Shown here piece after piece: positions 20,705 to 32,774 of a DNA stretch of 64,000 bases; positions within the stretch are counted from its first letter, which is position 1; each line of letters begins with the position of its first letter. The stretch lies in assembly GCF_019097595.1 (NCBI RefSeq), contig NC_080710.1, positions 22,941,780 through 23,005,779 of the forward strand. Direction: 5' to 3'. Source of the stretch: Hemibagrus wyckioides. Lineage: Eukaryota > Chordata > Actinopteri > Siluriformes > Bagridae. The notes beneath the pieces were generated by a model, which did no database searches, was not told where the DNA came from, and saw only the letters and a list, made by a program, of their open reading frames with translations. The translations under genes were made by a program, and so were the position numbers.

Positions 20705-21312
20705 TGAGACACATGCATATCTCCATGTGATGTTTATGAACAGGAGTGTGTAAAAGGGTGGAGAGGACTGGGTTGGGCTACAACAGACAGCTAATGCAAA
20801 CTAATCTCTGTTCTTGGTTGTTTGGTCTTTATAAACTTACATACAGGTGAATTAAAGACAAACCAGTGTAAACTGTAAAGTAAGTGTTAAGTAAGATATT
20901 GGGCAACCATGAGCCAGTAGAACAGCCTTAGTACTTGGAATAGGTTTTATTAGGTATGTCTCTGGAACTAGAGCAATGACAGCATTCTTTCAAATACATT
21001 CACTCAGCTGGTGTTTTAATTAAAAACAATGGTGGAATTTTATAGCTAAAAAAAGTACAACTATACACATAACATTATCCTTATATATAATACTATAATT
21101 TTTTTTTATCTTTAGGCCAAAGAATATGATTAACATCATTTTGTCCTTAACAAACCTTTCAGTGAGATGGAGGAGAGTCTTCCTGGAAGAGAACACTCCC
21201 CGTAGAATAAAAAGATTTCATCATACAATAAAGACGATCAGTCAGAAGATCTTTGAATTGACTGGCAGTGACTATTTCCTTTAAGTGGACTGAAATCATG
21301 TTGGCTGAATGT

Positions 21313-21545
21313 CTGTAGCAACAGTTACAAAACAAGGCACTGGGTTACTGATCAGAAGTTTGGGGGGTTCAAACCCCAGCACCACCAAGCTGCCCTTGAT
21401 CAATGCTTCAGCACCCTGTGCTCTGAAGTCATTGAGAAGAACCCTCAGGGTTCTTCAGCTTCCTAACAAGCAGAAATATGTGAGGAGAAAATAGAATTTC
21501 ACTATGCTGCAATTTATATGTGACAAATAAGAGTTCCTTCTTCTG
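21313..21545 (+). mobile_element. tRNA-derived SINE
   Basis: A tRNA-like head is followed by GGTTCAAACCCCAGCACCAC, where GGTTCAAACC is the RNA polymerase III B box. Next come a body with AGCTTCCTAACAAGCAG and AATTTCACTATGCTGCAATT, and an end GTGACAAATAAGAGTTCCTT with CTTCT units. The order matches a tRNA SINE common in otophysan fishes. Confidence 0.75.
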
Positions 21546-24500
21546 AAACACTGATTATTAATTCATTAACTAATGCCAATAAACATTTTTGCTTTATTAA
21601 AAGTTTTTTTCCCCAAAAGTTTCAGGTAGTCAAGTTTACATAGCACTTTGTCTGGTATGTTAGGTAGTTCTCCTGTCTACAGGTCAAATCTAGAGGCAGA
21701 TCCAAACATGCTGTGAACTTGTTTTTCTTGGTTTCATCTTGTCATGTCAGTATTAACTGGTTTCTGGGATTCAGTTAAAATATTGTTAGTATTTGTTAAC
21801 CCAGGCGCATCTCAGTCATTGTGTAATATATCCACCTGGCAAAATATATATAAAAGAATATTTAAATAGGACACATATAAAGCACTATATAATTCTGTGA
21901 ACTAGCACATGCTCCTGTGAGAAACATTTTTCATTTTAGTCATTTTGACATCTTTAAATATGCTACTTAGTGCTTAGTAGGAAGTGGGTCTCGACATTTA
22001 TAAGTAGCCTATGTGGTAATCCATCCATTTATTCTCTGTACCTCTTATCCTACACAAGATCACTGGGACTCAGGGCCCATTGCAAAGCACAAACACATAC
22101 ACAATCGTACACCCATTCACACACTACATGCAATTTTGTTTCTGCATTTGCAGAAATCTAAATGAAATTATTACACATGGCAGTAGAAATCTGTGGTGGG
22201 GAAATCTTATGCTGTTTTATGTGCTTTGCTTAGAATAATTTAGAAACTTTAGAATATTCTGCCCATAACTCCGCTTTTAAATCTGCACTAATTTGAGAGA
22301 AGACAGGTTAATGGACTAAACACTCTTGTAGCTCATGAGTTAAATATACTGCTATCATATGACTGTGGTCTTGACCAGAGGAAGCCAAGTCTGCCTAGTC
22401 TGCATTTAACAATAAAAATGCAGACTGAACAATGGAATTACCGTAATGTGGTTTGTCAAAGGGAAATGAAATTCATTGTTTGTCTGAAAAATAAATATTT
22501 TAAAGTGTTTCTGGTTCCTGTTCTTCCTTCAATAGCAGGTATAGTGCATTATCCTGAAAGAAAGAAACAGCTTTTATACTTGTACTGACCCAATTCCTTG
22601 AACCACAGAATCTGCACTCTTATTGCAGCATGCCATCTAATGCATTTGGTTTCCTTAAAGTTATAATATGATATTTCATCTATTTGTGGCAATAAGATAA
22701 AAAAGATTAGTGAGTCATTCTTTTGCTTTCAATCTGTTGATTGCAAGACCCAGACACGTTAGGGCAAAATTGTGTTCACGGAAACAGGGCATTTCCAATC
22801 CATGAACATTCAACAGTCATAATATAACCGAAAGTAGATTCAAATAACCCCACAGTTTTACAAGCACAAGATAACTGTCGCAGAAATCTTTAGACCTTGT
22901 ACAAGTTATATAGAGAATAAGCCGTATTTTTACCCATCTAAAGAACTGCCAAGGATTATTGCCAAATAATGAGTCACCTTACATATAATTTCTTGCAGAG
23001 GTCACCTTATAGACACCACTTATGTTCACACCAAAATATCTTACATTATGTTTAACAAAAACAGTGCAGACCCTTTTATAAGCAAAAAAACTTTAGTAGA
23101 GTTAAAATATAGAAATGATCATTGCAATATATGTATGTATTGGTTTTTTTGTTTGTTTGTTTTTAAGAATCTTTATTTGCATTTATGTTACATATAATCT
23201 AGAAGTGTTTTTCCCATATAGATTTTTAAGGCAAAAATATTATTATTTAATATATTTTTTTCTTTGTGAAAACTAAGATTAATAATATCCTCTCTTGTAA
23301 ATGATATTAATGTTTCTATAACATAATTTTTCTCATTTAAATGAAGGACAATTTTTCTCATTTTAATGAAGGACAATCGAGTGTCCAGTGGAAAATAAGT
23401 CTAATGACATGTAGCTATTTTATGTTCTGCATTTGAAGTACCTTTTATTGTTTTAACAAGTTCATTAGCTTCAATTAGTCGTGCAATTGTGTCATGCTGT
23501 TCAGTGGGAAGTACATGGGGGGAACTAAGAATACAGGGCTGTTGTTGTCAAAAGGGAAAGAATTTCTATGATTGGATTCAATTTTGGTGCAATAGCAGAA
23601 CAATATCTTGTTGAGTGTGACAACTTCTGGGCTTGTTTTGTGTGTGGGGGGTTTGTGTATACTGTTGTTAAGGAAACCGAAGGAGGAAGCATGTTATTAC
23701 CTATCAGTGGCTTTATCTGGAGCTCGAAGAGCAATGCAGCCGCTTATTCCTCTGCCATTTTCTTGCTCCTCTTTTTTGCTATCTCATCTCTATGATGTCC
23801 TGTGATTATTTGTTATCATTTATGATTATGCAATTTGCCTGTGTATTGCCAAGGTCTAAGTCCCTATAATTCTCTTATTTGTTTCTCTGAGCTGGGGTCA
23901 TAACACTAAGCATGCAGATATATTGAGGTGCTAAAAGTGATTTGTGTTGCTTTTTCACCTCTTAGGTTATATGTCAATTTCATTTCACACAGAGATTATA
24001 AGGATATACCATGTTGGGGTGGTTTTTCTTTTTTTGCTTTCTTCTGGAAGTGTCCTATAATTTTCACACCAGTAGGTATAGTCAATTGTGTGTGTGGGTG
24101 GGTGGGTGTGGGTGTGTTCTGTTTGATAAGGTATATCTTGAGCTCAGTTTAAATACAAATCTCTCTCTTTTTTTAAAGCTACTGTTCCTCTTTTGCAGGT
24201 TAATCCATTCATCATTCTACCAAATCACTGAAAGGTTTCAGTGCAAATTTCAATAATAGTATGTATGAATTTAGCTATTCCCCTATTTGCAAAAGAGTCA
24301 ATTAGGAATTACATGCAGTAATCCCATAACCCTGCTGTCTGAGGAACAAAATAACATGTCGAAGCCATCTGAGATTACTTCCTGCATTTGTTTGTCATTC
24401 TGTGAAAATCTTTCGGAAGTTTTTTTCAGTCAGCAAATCAGATGACTGGGGGGAAAATACACTGTGCTATGTCACAAGTTCTGGCAACAAGTTTTTCCCA

Positions 24501-25105
24501 AGCAGACACAGATTTGTTATGCAAGGCTAACACCCTGTTTTGTGAGACGTACAACCTGGGAAAAAAAAATGATATGAGGGACAGGCAGTTTTATTCTTGC
24601 TACATCACCAGAGCGATGTCATATACAATGTCAGTTTAGCCTGAGGACTAACAACACTCTATCTGTTCTGGCACACGTACTGTACAGACGCTCAGATGCT
24701 CAAATTGTTTCACTCATTCACCTATTCTACTGTATATAATCAGAAAAAAAGAACAATGATAATAATAGTAACAGTTCTTGGTACAATGTGTTGTATTCAC
24801 CACCACCCACATACACACACAGAGACTTGAGTATTATGGGCTAATTAGTGAAAATTCATGACATCCCTATTAAGACCATTTCGTTTTCAGAAACGTTTTG
24901 TTTCAGAAGAATTACAAAATGTAGAGAAATTCCAGGGGTGGGATGTGGGGTGGTAACTTAGGTGTAGTGAGGCTTGTAGGAAGAACAAAAGTCAAAAGTA
25001 AAAGTTCTTGCTGACAAAAAGTTTGTTATTTTACTGTCCTAAAGATAAATAAAGAGAATCTTAAGTACTACAACAAAATGTAATGGTTAGTGTAAGTTCC
25101 TATCA
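21546..25105. other. Intergenic, largely featureless
   Basis: It contains a decayed fragment at 22018-22135 (CCATCCATTTATTCTCTGTA, then CACAAACACATACACAATCG and TTCACACACTACATGCAA) from a fish repeat also seen at 48.2 kb. It also contains a second G-rich TG tract at 24088-24115. No exons are supported. Confidence 0.45.
24088..24118. repeat. (TG)n with G-rich GGGT tail, second copy
   Basis: GGGTGGGTGGGTGTGGG at 24096-24112 is identical to the motif at 19722-19738. Confidence 0.9.
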
Positions 25106-25109
25106 CATT

Positions 25110-25415
25110 CTTCATTTCAGGCAGATTTCCTTGGGTGAAAATACGAGCAGTCATTTGTAGTCATGTGAGTGAGGATGTGTTCCCTTTAGGGTCTGATTCC
25201 TCTCAAGGTTTCTTCCTCTTACCATCTAAGGAGTTTTTCCTTGCCACAGTCACCTCATTAGGGATTAATACAAATACATTTAAATACAAGGCCAATATTA
25301 ATCTTGAATTTTTTACCTAATATTAATCTTGAACTTTTTGTTCTATATTTCTAAAGCTGCTTTGAGATAATATCCATTGTTAAAAGTGCTATACAAATAA
25401 AATTGAATTGAATTA
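25110..25415 (+). mobile_element. LINE/SINE 3' tail, L2-like (second copy)
   Basis: GATTCCTCTCAAGGTTTCTT, GGAGTTTTTCCTTGCCACAG, AAAGCTGCTTTGAGATAATA, AAAAGTGCTATACAAATAAA and the TTGAATTGAATT tail match the repeat at 9915-10116 and extend further 5'. A 20-bp local duplication (TAATATTAATCTTGAA-like) sits in its middle. Confidence 0.7.
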
Positions 25416-26829
25416 GTAGAGTCATAATATATAGCACAATATGTGTTCTTGAGTTTGTTCCTTCAGTTATGTTTGTTTAAAATAGCCTTAAAAGTGATTG
25501 ATTTATAATACTTCAATTTGCAATTAAAAAAATACAAAACATAAAAGCATTTTATGCATTTTCTATAGCCATCCAATCTAAATAAGAACATTAAAAATCT
25601 TTTTAAGAAATTGTTCAGTGTTGCTTTGGAACTAGTGTATATCAAATTCTGCTAATTAGCTACTATACTAATTAGCTATCCAGCAGAAGAAAATGAAGTT
25701 AGCCATTATGCTAAGCCATTAAGCATAGGCTTATATGGATTACCTGAGAACAGCCATTTTAATGTTATATTTTTCAGTAATGAGTATGTTAATTTATTGG
25801 TCCTGTGTTATTTACAACCAGGTTCACTTTTCTTTTTCTTTAAAATAATCAATTTACTCCAGCAGTGTCAAATATATCGTCATTGATGGTAATAAATTTG
25901 AAGGCTGGAATCCTGTCTACTAAAATGGATGTAGAATCCGTGCTCAAAATTGGAAATCATCTTGAACACCGTGAAAGAAAGGGGGGGGGCAGTCTCTGTT
26001 ACAAACACCAGGGGGTGAAACTGAGCAATACATGCCGGGCCACAAATTTACTACTGACAAAATGTTTTAATGAAGTTTAAGTCTTCATTTGCAAGCTACA
26101 AATTTGACGCTGAAACTATGTCCCTTTCCAAATAAATAAATAAATAAATTGCTCACAGCAGTGCAATCACATTTGTAAATAATTCATAATAATGACAAAA
26201 AGCAGAAATGTTAAAAGGGATGAATACTAATGCATTTTATGGTTTAAATTAGTTAGGTTATTAATTAGTTGTCTGTCTGTCTGTTTGTTTGGAATCTGTT
26301 CATCTGTTTTGTACGTTTGCTCATTCAGTATCCATTTATGCATTCAAAATGTACAGTGAGCTTTTCATATAAATGCAGATAAATTGGCAGTTAAGAGGAG
26401 CTGTTGATTTGCTGATTTGCTGATTGAGAGGTGCTATTGAATTCAATAAGTGAGAATATCGCGCCCTCTGGTGGATAGATACTGTAAATAATTATAATAA
26501 AAACAAGTAGTTGAAAGCAGTGTATTGCAAGGGCTTTCAAACATCTGGCAACAAGGGTTGCCTTTAACTGTGAAATAAATTCCATGGACATCTTATTGCA
26601 GATTGCTTTTTAAACATAGCAGCTTCATAATGTACAACAATATTTTATCAATGTGCTATTTATTAATGCCATATGATCCTTCTATTCCTGAACTTTCCAC
26701 TGACAGGCCTCATTAGGCCTAAGTTGATTTATAAGCCTTATTGATTTGGGTTATTTAAAAGCAGATCACTGGGATATTACAATAAAAAAAAAATGAAAAA
26801 AGATAAGGGGGTATTGCAATATGGTTATA

Positions 26830-27168
26830 TACACCGGTCAGGCATAACATTATGACCACCTGCCTAAAATTGACTTAAGGTCTTACAGGACAAAAAGGAC
26901 TCTTTTAAAAGATACTGCAGACCGGGAACACCCCACAAGAACTAAAGTTTTGGAGATGCTCTGATCCAGTGGTCTAGCCATCAGAATTTGTCCCTTGTCA
27001 AACTCGCCCAAATCCTTACACTTGTCCATTTTTCCTGCTCCTAACACAACAACTTTGAGGACAAAATGTTCACTTGCTGCCTAATATATCCCACCCACTA
27101 ACAGGTGCCATGATGAGGAGATCATCAGTCTTATTCACTTAGTGCTTATGTTATGCCTTATCAGTGTA
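26830..27168 (-). mobile_element. Tc1-like element, family A copy 2 (MITE-sized)
   Basis: It is bounded by TACACCGGTCAGGCATAACA and the inverted GTTATGCCTTATCAGTGTA. It retains only the HTH-coding 5' end on the minus strand (GGAACACCCCACAAGAACTA, TTTTGGAGATGCTCTGATCC). It is 339 bp, a shorter deletion derivative than copy 1. Confidence 0.85.
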
Positions 27169-28200
27169 ATTTCCTAATGGTAATGAACTGTTGTTAAAAA
27201 AAAGTAAGTAATTTTGTATTAGATAATTAATTAAAAATATTACTGTGCTTACTTTTTTCAACATTTAATAAAATCATTCATCAATTAAGCCATTATTCTG
27301 AAGGGTTTTATGGGTTCAATTCTCTTCCAATTAGAAGTGAGGTGTCAAATTGTGACTCAGTAATTATATGAATATTGTATGAATAATTAAATAGGATGTA
27401 TGAAGCCACGTTATATGTAGAAACTTTATGATTTTGACATTGTTTCATTCATCTCCACTTTGCCTGGGCTAACTCAGACAATCAGCTCTGGTCACAACAC
27501 AGCTCTAATTCGCAGCTAAGGTTTCTCTTTTGACATGTTATACCATATGATGGAGTTTAAACCAGGTCATTTCAGACTGACACCACACACTGCTGCTAGT
27601 CTTTCAAGCCTTTCGGTGATGTGCTATCAAATCAGAATATTGTGTACAGACAATTCCTGGGACTGAAAATCTATTAACACTTGCTTCACTGTTCAGTGAA
27701 TATTTCACATGTACAAGCTAAATCTGATTAATGAACTCCCGAAGGTGGAGATACACGAGTTTGTTCATTTCAAACAAATCTCCAAAGATCAGATTTAAAA
27801 AGAGTGGATTTTTTTGTAAAATGCATTCGCCCAACAATGTGTATAAACAGATTCCTTTGTCATAATGAAACTGTATTCAATGGCAAGCAGGTTTTTTTAT
27901 TTTTATTTTTAACTTTGAAACATTAGAATGCAACAGGATGTTTTATTACCACACAGACAAAACAGATGCTTACTTATGATTTTGAAGGAAAAACAGAAGG
28001 CAGTAACAAAATGTATTATTCATTGAGTATATTTGAGACCCAGTGTGCTTACACAGCACTTGACTTAAACGATCTGTTTGGCCATTACACTCTGCTTGAT
28101 ACAGTTACATGTTATGGATTATGTGTATACCTACCTTGCTTAACAGAAATTAAAAACATTACCAGAAGAAGAGAGGACTGTTGTGTGTCTTTGGCATAGA
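27169..28200. other. Intergenic, nothing recognised
   Basis: AT-rich sequence without supported exons or nameable repeats. Confidence 0.4.
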
Positions 28201-28364
28201 TCTGCACTCTTAGAAAAAAAATAATCAAAAGAATTCTTAAAGGTTCATCGAAGAGACCTTTAAAAGTTCTACCTAGCAGCCTAAAACTGTCACTTTAGGA
28301 AAGTAAGAAAGACTTAACAGTTCCAAGAATGCTGGAGAAACTTTTTTTTTTCTGCGAGTGCAGA
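28201..28364. mobile_element. Small MITE with CTGCACTC inverted ends
   Basis: It begins CTGCACTCTTAGAAAAAAAA and ends TTTTTTTTTCTGCGAGTGCAG, an inverted pair of about 20 bp with two mismatches. The interior of about 120 bp is non-coding. It is probably hAT-related, but no clear 8-bp target duplication is seen. Confidence 0.55.
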
Positions 28365-28970
28365 ATATTGCTGCTATTGCTATCAATGGAAGAAACAGAC
28401 ATTTACTCAGTATTTAAATGTGGTCATGGAGTTCAGTATGGTTTTTAATTGCACAAGTGGTCTGTCTCAAGTATATCAGAGATTTGCCAATCCTGAGCAT
28501 AAAAAAATTAAGTGCAACACCTACAATTATATATTCACACACAATCACATGTATCCAGCTATGCTATACCTGAAGCATGTAGCTAAGGAGACTAGCGGGG
28601 ACACACTATCAGTTTTACAAAACACTAAGCAGATCAACTGAAATGATTAAGGAATTTGAGGTACATAGCTGCATTTCTGAGGTATTTCCTGCAGTCTGTG
28701 ACTGCATGGCATCTCAGCAATGGTGTGACATCAACCAGAGAATCAGAGACAGTCCAGAGCATAAACATGATTAAACATGCACACCCCCTGCACCAACACT
28801 TACTGCTCTACAATCACAATAAAACAATCTTTAAACATAACCCTAAGGATTTATTCTAGTACATTTCAACAGAGCCAGAGTTGAACTGGGATGTGTTCTG
28901 GTGGTCCATCTCTCCTAGGACCACAGATCTGACAAATCAGCCCAGAGCTATTCATTCATTCATTTTGTTA

Positions 28971-28973
28971 AAA

Positions 28974-29053
<80 letters not shown>

Positions 29054-29056
29054 AAA
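28971..29056. repeat. (GAAA)n microsatellite
   Basis: About 20 GAAA units. The Lys-Glu-Arg-Lys frame across it is an artefact. Confidence 0.97.
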
Positions 29057-30300
29057 GCAATAAAAATTAAGCATTCCAAATAGTTATTACAATTTGTGGA
29101 TTAGATGGCTTACAGGAAATATTTTTGAAGATAAGAAAAACTTAATTGTTATATGGTCACACTATAAAAAATAATATCTTAGTAAGTGATTTTACAAATG
29201 TATTTCTTATTATGAAATTATTATAAATTAAACATGAGATAATACAGCCTGTTTTAGATGCTTCAACTCACTTTAAATGCTCCTGTTCTGCTGGCAGATC
29301 ATTTTTTTGCACCTTTATAGAAATAACTGCTTAATATTAAACATATCGACCAATAAAACCAGACTATTTTATGCTTCGAATTAATAAAGCATGTCTAGAA
29401 ATAGGTTTAATAGTCATATGGCTTGCTGTAATGTTATTATAGAAAAGACTACATAAATCTGATTGAATTCCAGATATTTTCACTTAGATATCATTATCAT
29501 TATAGATATCGCTAAGATATCATTTTTTTTGTGGTGCTTTATTTTAGCTGTAGCTGGTATTTACATTATTTTAGCTGTAGCTGGTATGATGCTAAATAAT
29601 TTAGATCTTCTCATCTGTGGTTCATTTTGTCTACAGCCAAATAGAATAATGTGTCTCCGTGTCTGGCAGATGTGTGGGAAATTAACCTCCGGTCATAATT
29701 TAGTGGACAAATTGTGGTGAATCCGCATGTTGATGTTACATATTCAAATGTGCTAGGCACAAATTACTGGCATCTTTGCAGAATTAACATTGCATATAGA
29801 AAAGAAATGAGTTATTTGTATATATTACAGAGACAAAAAAAATGCAGGGGAAAACTTAAAAAATATACTGTGCTTTGTTACATATTTTTAAAAGATTTTC
29901 TAAAACACATCATAGTGCCTCACTCAGAGTCGAACAATGTGATGTGAGCTTTTTATCCAGTTAAGTATTAAGTCAATGATTTCGAAAAGAAAAAAAAAAA
30001 ACGTTTCTAAAATATTTTTACTGATTCTACAAAAAAAAAAAAGCATTTTACAATAAAATGTACAAAAAATAACACTGTTTGGAATCAGGCCTAAACAACA
30101 GAACAGATTTAAATCATACCTATATTGTGCAAACACGTTAATTAGCTACTGACTGTAAAACAGGACGTTAGATACTGGCAGCACATGCCCTTTGGTCTGT
30201 TACAGTACCACACTTTACATCACCAATAAGCCTTGATGCTTGTTAATTTCAGGCTTGTATGCAATGTTGCATAGTTTTCTATCTACAGAGATTCACATAA
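29057..30300. other. Intergenic, nothing recognised
   Basis: AT-rich with several A-runs (29990-30001, 30031-30042). There is a short direct repeat ATTTTAGCTGTAGCTGGTAT at about 29542-29590. Confidence 0.4.
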
Positions 30301-30344
30301 GCAAATTAGGTGTAATGCGGGTGGTGTCCGATCTTCTCCACAAA

Positions 30345-30505
30345 GAGAGATTCCATTCAAGCAGGAGCCACACCTGATTTCACCGGTTTCAGTTCATCTT
30401 GGCTTTCAATAGACTCAGGTATCACTTCTGCTTGGTTGGAATGAAAACTGGAACCACACCAACTCTTTCTGGATAAGACTGGACACCCCTGGTCTAATGT
30501 AAAGG
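30345..30505 (-). repeat. Dispersed fish repeat (GGTGTCCAATC type)
   Basis: AGCAGGAGCCACACCTGATT, CTTGGTTGGAATGAAAACTG and ATAAGACTGGACACCCCTGG match a short dispersed repeat that I recall from many teleost genomes. Its class is unclear to me. Confidence 0.45.
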
Positions 30506-31515
30506 CCTCTGTGCCACTGCACATCTCACCTCTCAATGGTTTAGGCAACTTGAAGGTGAAATTTCATTAATGGAAAACAAAACTGACATGCAAATTGCAT
30601 GTGCCCTTGGAAAGTTCACTAAGGCAGCATTTGAATATTTTTTTTTATATCCTTGTACCAACATTTTAGGTATCTGACTGTGAGATAGCTACTGTTAGAT
30701 TGTCTGCTCAGTGCCTTAGGGGTAACAAAAAAAAAAAAAAAGACAGCTTGCCAGTTTCACTTTACTTTTACAGCATTCAATAGTGCAAATTTGAGATTAT
30801 CCATTTCCTTTAAGCTTTCAAGCATCCACAAACATTGAATCACAGATCTAATGGCAGTTCTGTCTTATCCTCCTTTCACAACCTGTAGCAACACTGGCAC
30901 CAGATTTTATCTGTATTTCTGATTATATTTCTACGCATGGCTTTTTTGAGTTTGAGTCCACCTATTTTGAAAGACAGTTTGCAAAGAAAGTACACAGAAG
31001 TACCTGGCAAACACCATAAAATTCAACATCAGCTTTCTTCTGTATGGACGGAGTCAGCCTCTTCTCCATGGCCGACACTGCTATTGGCTGCATCTGAATT
31101 ATTCTGTGTACATACTGATGTCCTGTACGAATATAATAGACCATGTGTGCTGTGCATTATTAGGAAAACTTTAGAGAAGCAGCAAAGTCTCGCACAGCCC
31201 CATAACGTCCAGAGCCTTGGAGACTTCCATCCTCAATGAACCAGAGCTGTTCCAGTGTATCAAGTAGAAAAATAAAGCATTCACATTGTGGCAGGTTGGT
31301 GATGCCCATGGTTTTCTCAGTAGCTCCACTGCCTGGGAAGCATTGCTCTTTTATATTAATCTTCTTCATAAAGGGCTCCCTGACAGCAGAGTTAGAGATA
31401 ACACTCCAAAATACCCTGACCTATGCTATATTGGTTTTCCGTGCAGCAAAAAAACCAACATAACAGAACAGCAGTGAATTTCTGTCTGCCTGATCCTTTA
31501 TATTATGGACCGATA

Positions 31516-32120
31516 TACACTCGCCAGCCACTATAGTAGAAGCATATGTACCCCTGCTTACTCATGACCGGCTGATTTTAGTATATTAGAAACTGCTGAT
31601 CTTTTGGGATTGTCATGCCCAACAGTCTCTAGGATAGGCTACAACCTCTGTTAGCCAAGAATACGAATCTGAACCTACAGTAAGCACAGGCTCAATGAAA
31701 CTGGACAGCTGAAGACCTGAAAAGTATCACTGGAACTGTCCAGCAGTGGTCTTTTGCTGTTGGAGCCCATCTGTATCCAGGTCATATTTCTTATTTTATT
31801 TCATCCTTATTTAAGTTACTGTGGCCTTCCTGGCAATTTGAACCAATGTGGCATTTTTTCTCTGACCTCTCTCATCATCAAGGTATTTTTACCCAGAAAC
31901 CACACTCAATGGATGTTTGGTTGTTTTTTGCACTATACTGTGTAAACACTAAAGACTGTTATGTGAAAATTCCAGAATATCAGCAGTTTCTAGTATACTC
32001 AATGTAGCCGTTCTGGTACTAAAAACTATGAGGTGCACATTGACTGAAGCTCACCTGGATCATGACACATGATAAGATAAGCGTGTGTTCATGTGTCCCT
32101 ATGAAAGCGGCCAGTGAGTA
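31516..32120. mobile_element. Palindromic Tc1 derivative, family B copy 2
   Basis: The left end TACACTCGCCAGCCACTATA and the right end (inverted) TACTCACTGGCCGCTTTCAT pair. The left half carries AACTGCTGATCTTTTGGGAT and AACAGTCTCTAG, then jumps to TGAAACTGGACAGCTGAAGA. The right half is the reversed 5' unit (CTCTCATCATCAAGGTATTT, ATCAGCAGTTTCTAGTATAC). It has the same head-to-head design as 6210-7160 but is shorter. Confidence 0.85.
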
Positions 32121-32774
32121 CATATGATTGGCTCCACTCTACCACTGCCACTGAGGGAAGAGGAACAAATCAGGAGTGTGTAAAGCAGACAGAATTTCAC
32201 AATGGCTACAACATGCATTTTCTGTAACATCGTGAATGACTGGATTATGGCAAATGTCTTGTTTCTGGCTTCGGACAACCTTCTACATAATATCAGCTGA
32301 AGTAAAACAGGACCAAAGTCTGCATGTTTAAACACTTACACACATGCTAAATGCCGTGTAATGTCAATTGGGAAGAAATCAGCTGTGAGTCCTTTGAGGA
32401 AATTCACAAAATTCAGGCATAGTGTGGCATCATAACCAAACAATTTCTGCAAAATAAGTAAGGTCTCTCAGTGATTTCTGTTATGTGCTATAAGTGTCAT
32501 CATTTCAGATGTTCCAGGATGAGACTGCTAGGGGTTTTGTAATATAAAACCATTGTAGATGGTTGCAGAAGAGTGAATGTGTATTTAAACACTCTTTAAC
32601 GTTTAGTAAGACTTCTGACAAGCTGGGACAATGCTGAAGGTGTGTAGCCTGACAAATAAGAGCCATAACTCCCCAAATCATAAACAGGTTAGTCTTTTAC
32701 GGGCCAGAAAGTTGTTCATTTTTAAGTCCATTAGCTGCATCACCAGGCCTTACTGCATCACCTTGTCCACATCT
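32121..32774 (-). other. Probable PLEKHO1 3'UTR
   Basis: This sequence directly follows the stop codon on the coding strand. No canonical polyadenylation hexamer is visible on that strand here, so the UTR either uses a variant signal or runs into the family B transposon relic. Confidence 0.4.

Noticed and set aside
28971..29056. CRISPR-like or other regularly spaced repeat array
   Set aside because: All regular repeats in the window are simple microsatellites without spacers.
28881..29063. Lys-Glu-Arg repeat open frame
   Set aside because: It is the translation of a (GAAA)n microsatellite.
30937..31239. Plus-strand open frame of 100 codons
   Set aside because: No recognisable domain and no splice or codon-use support; possibly chance in intergenic DNA.
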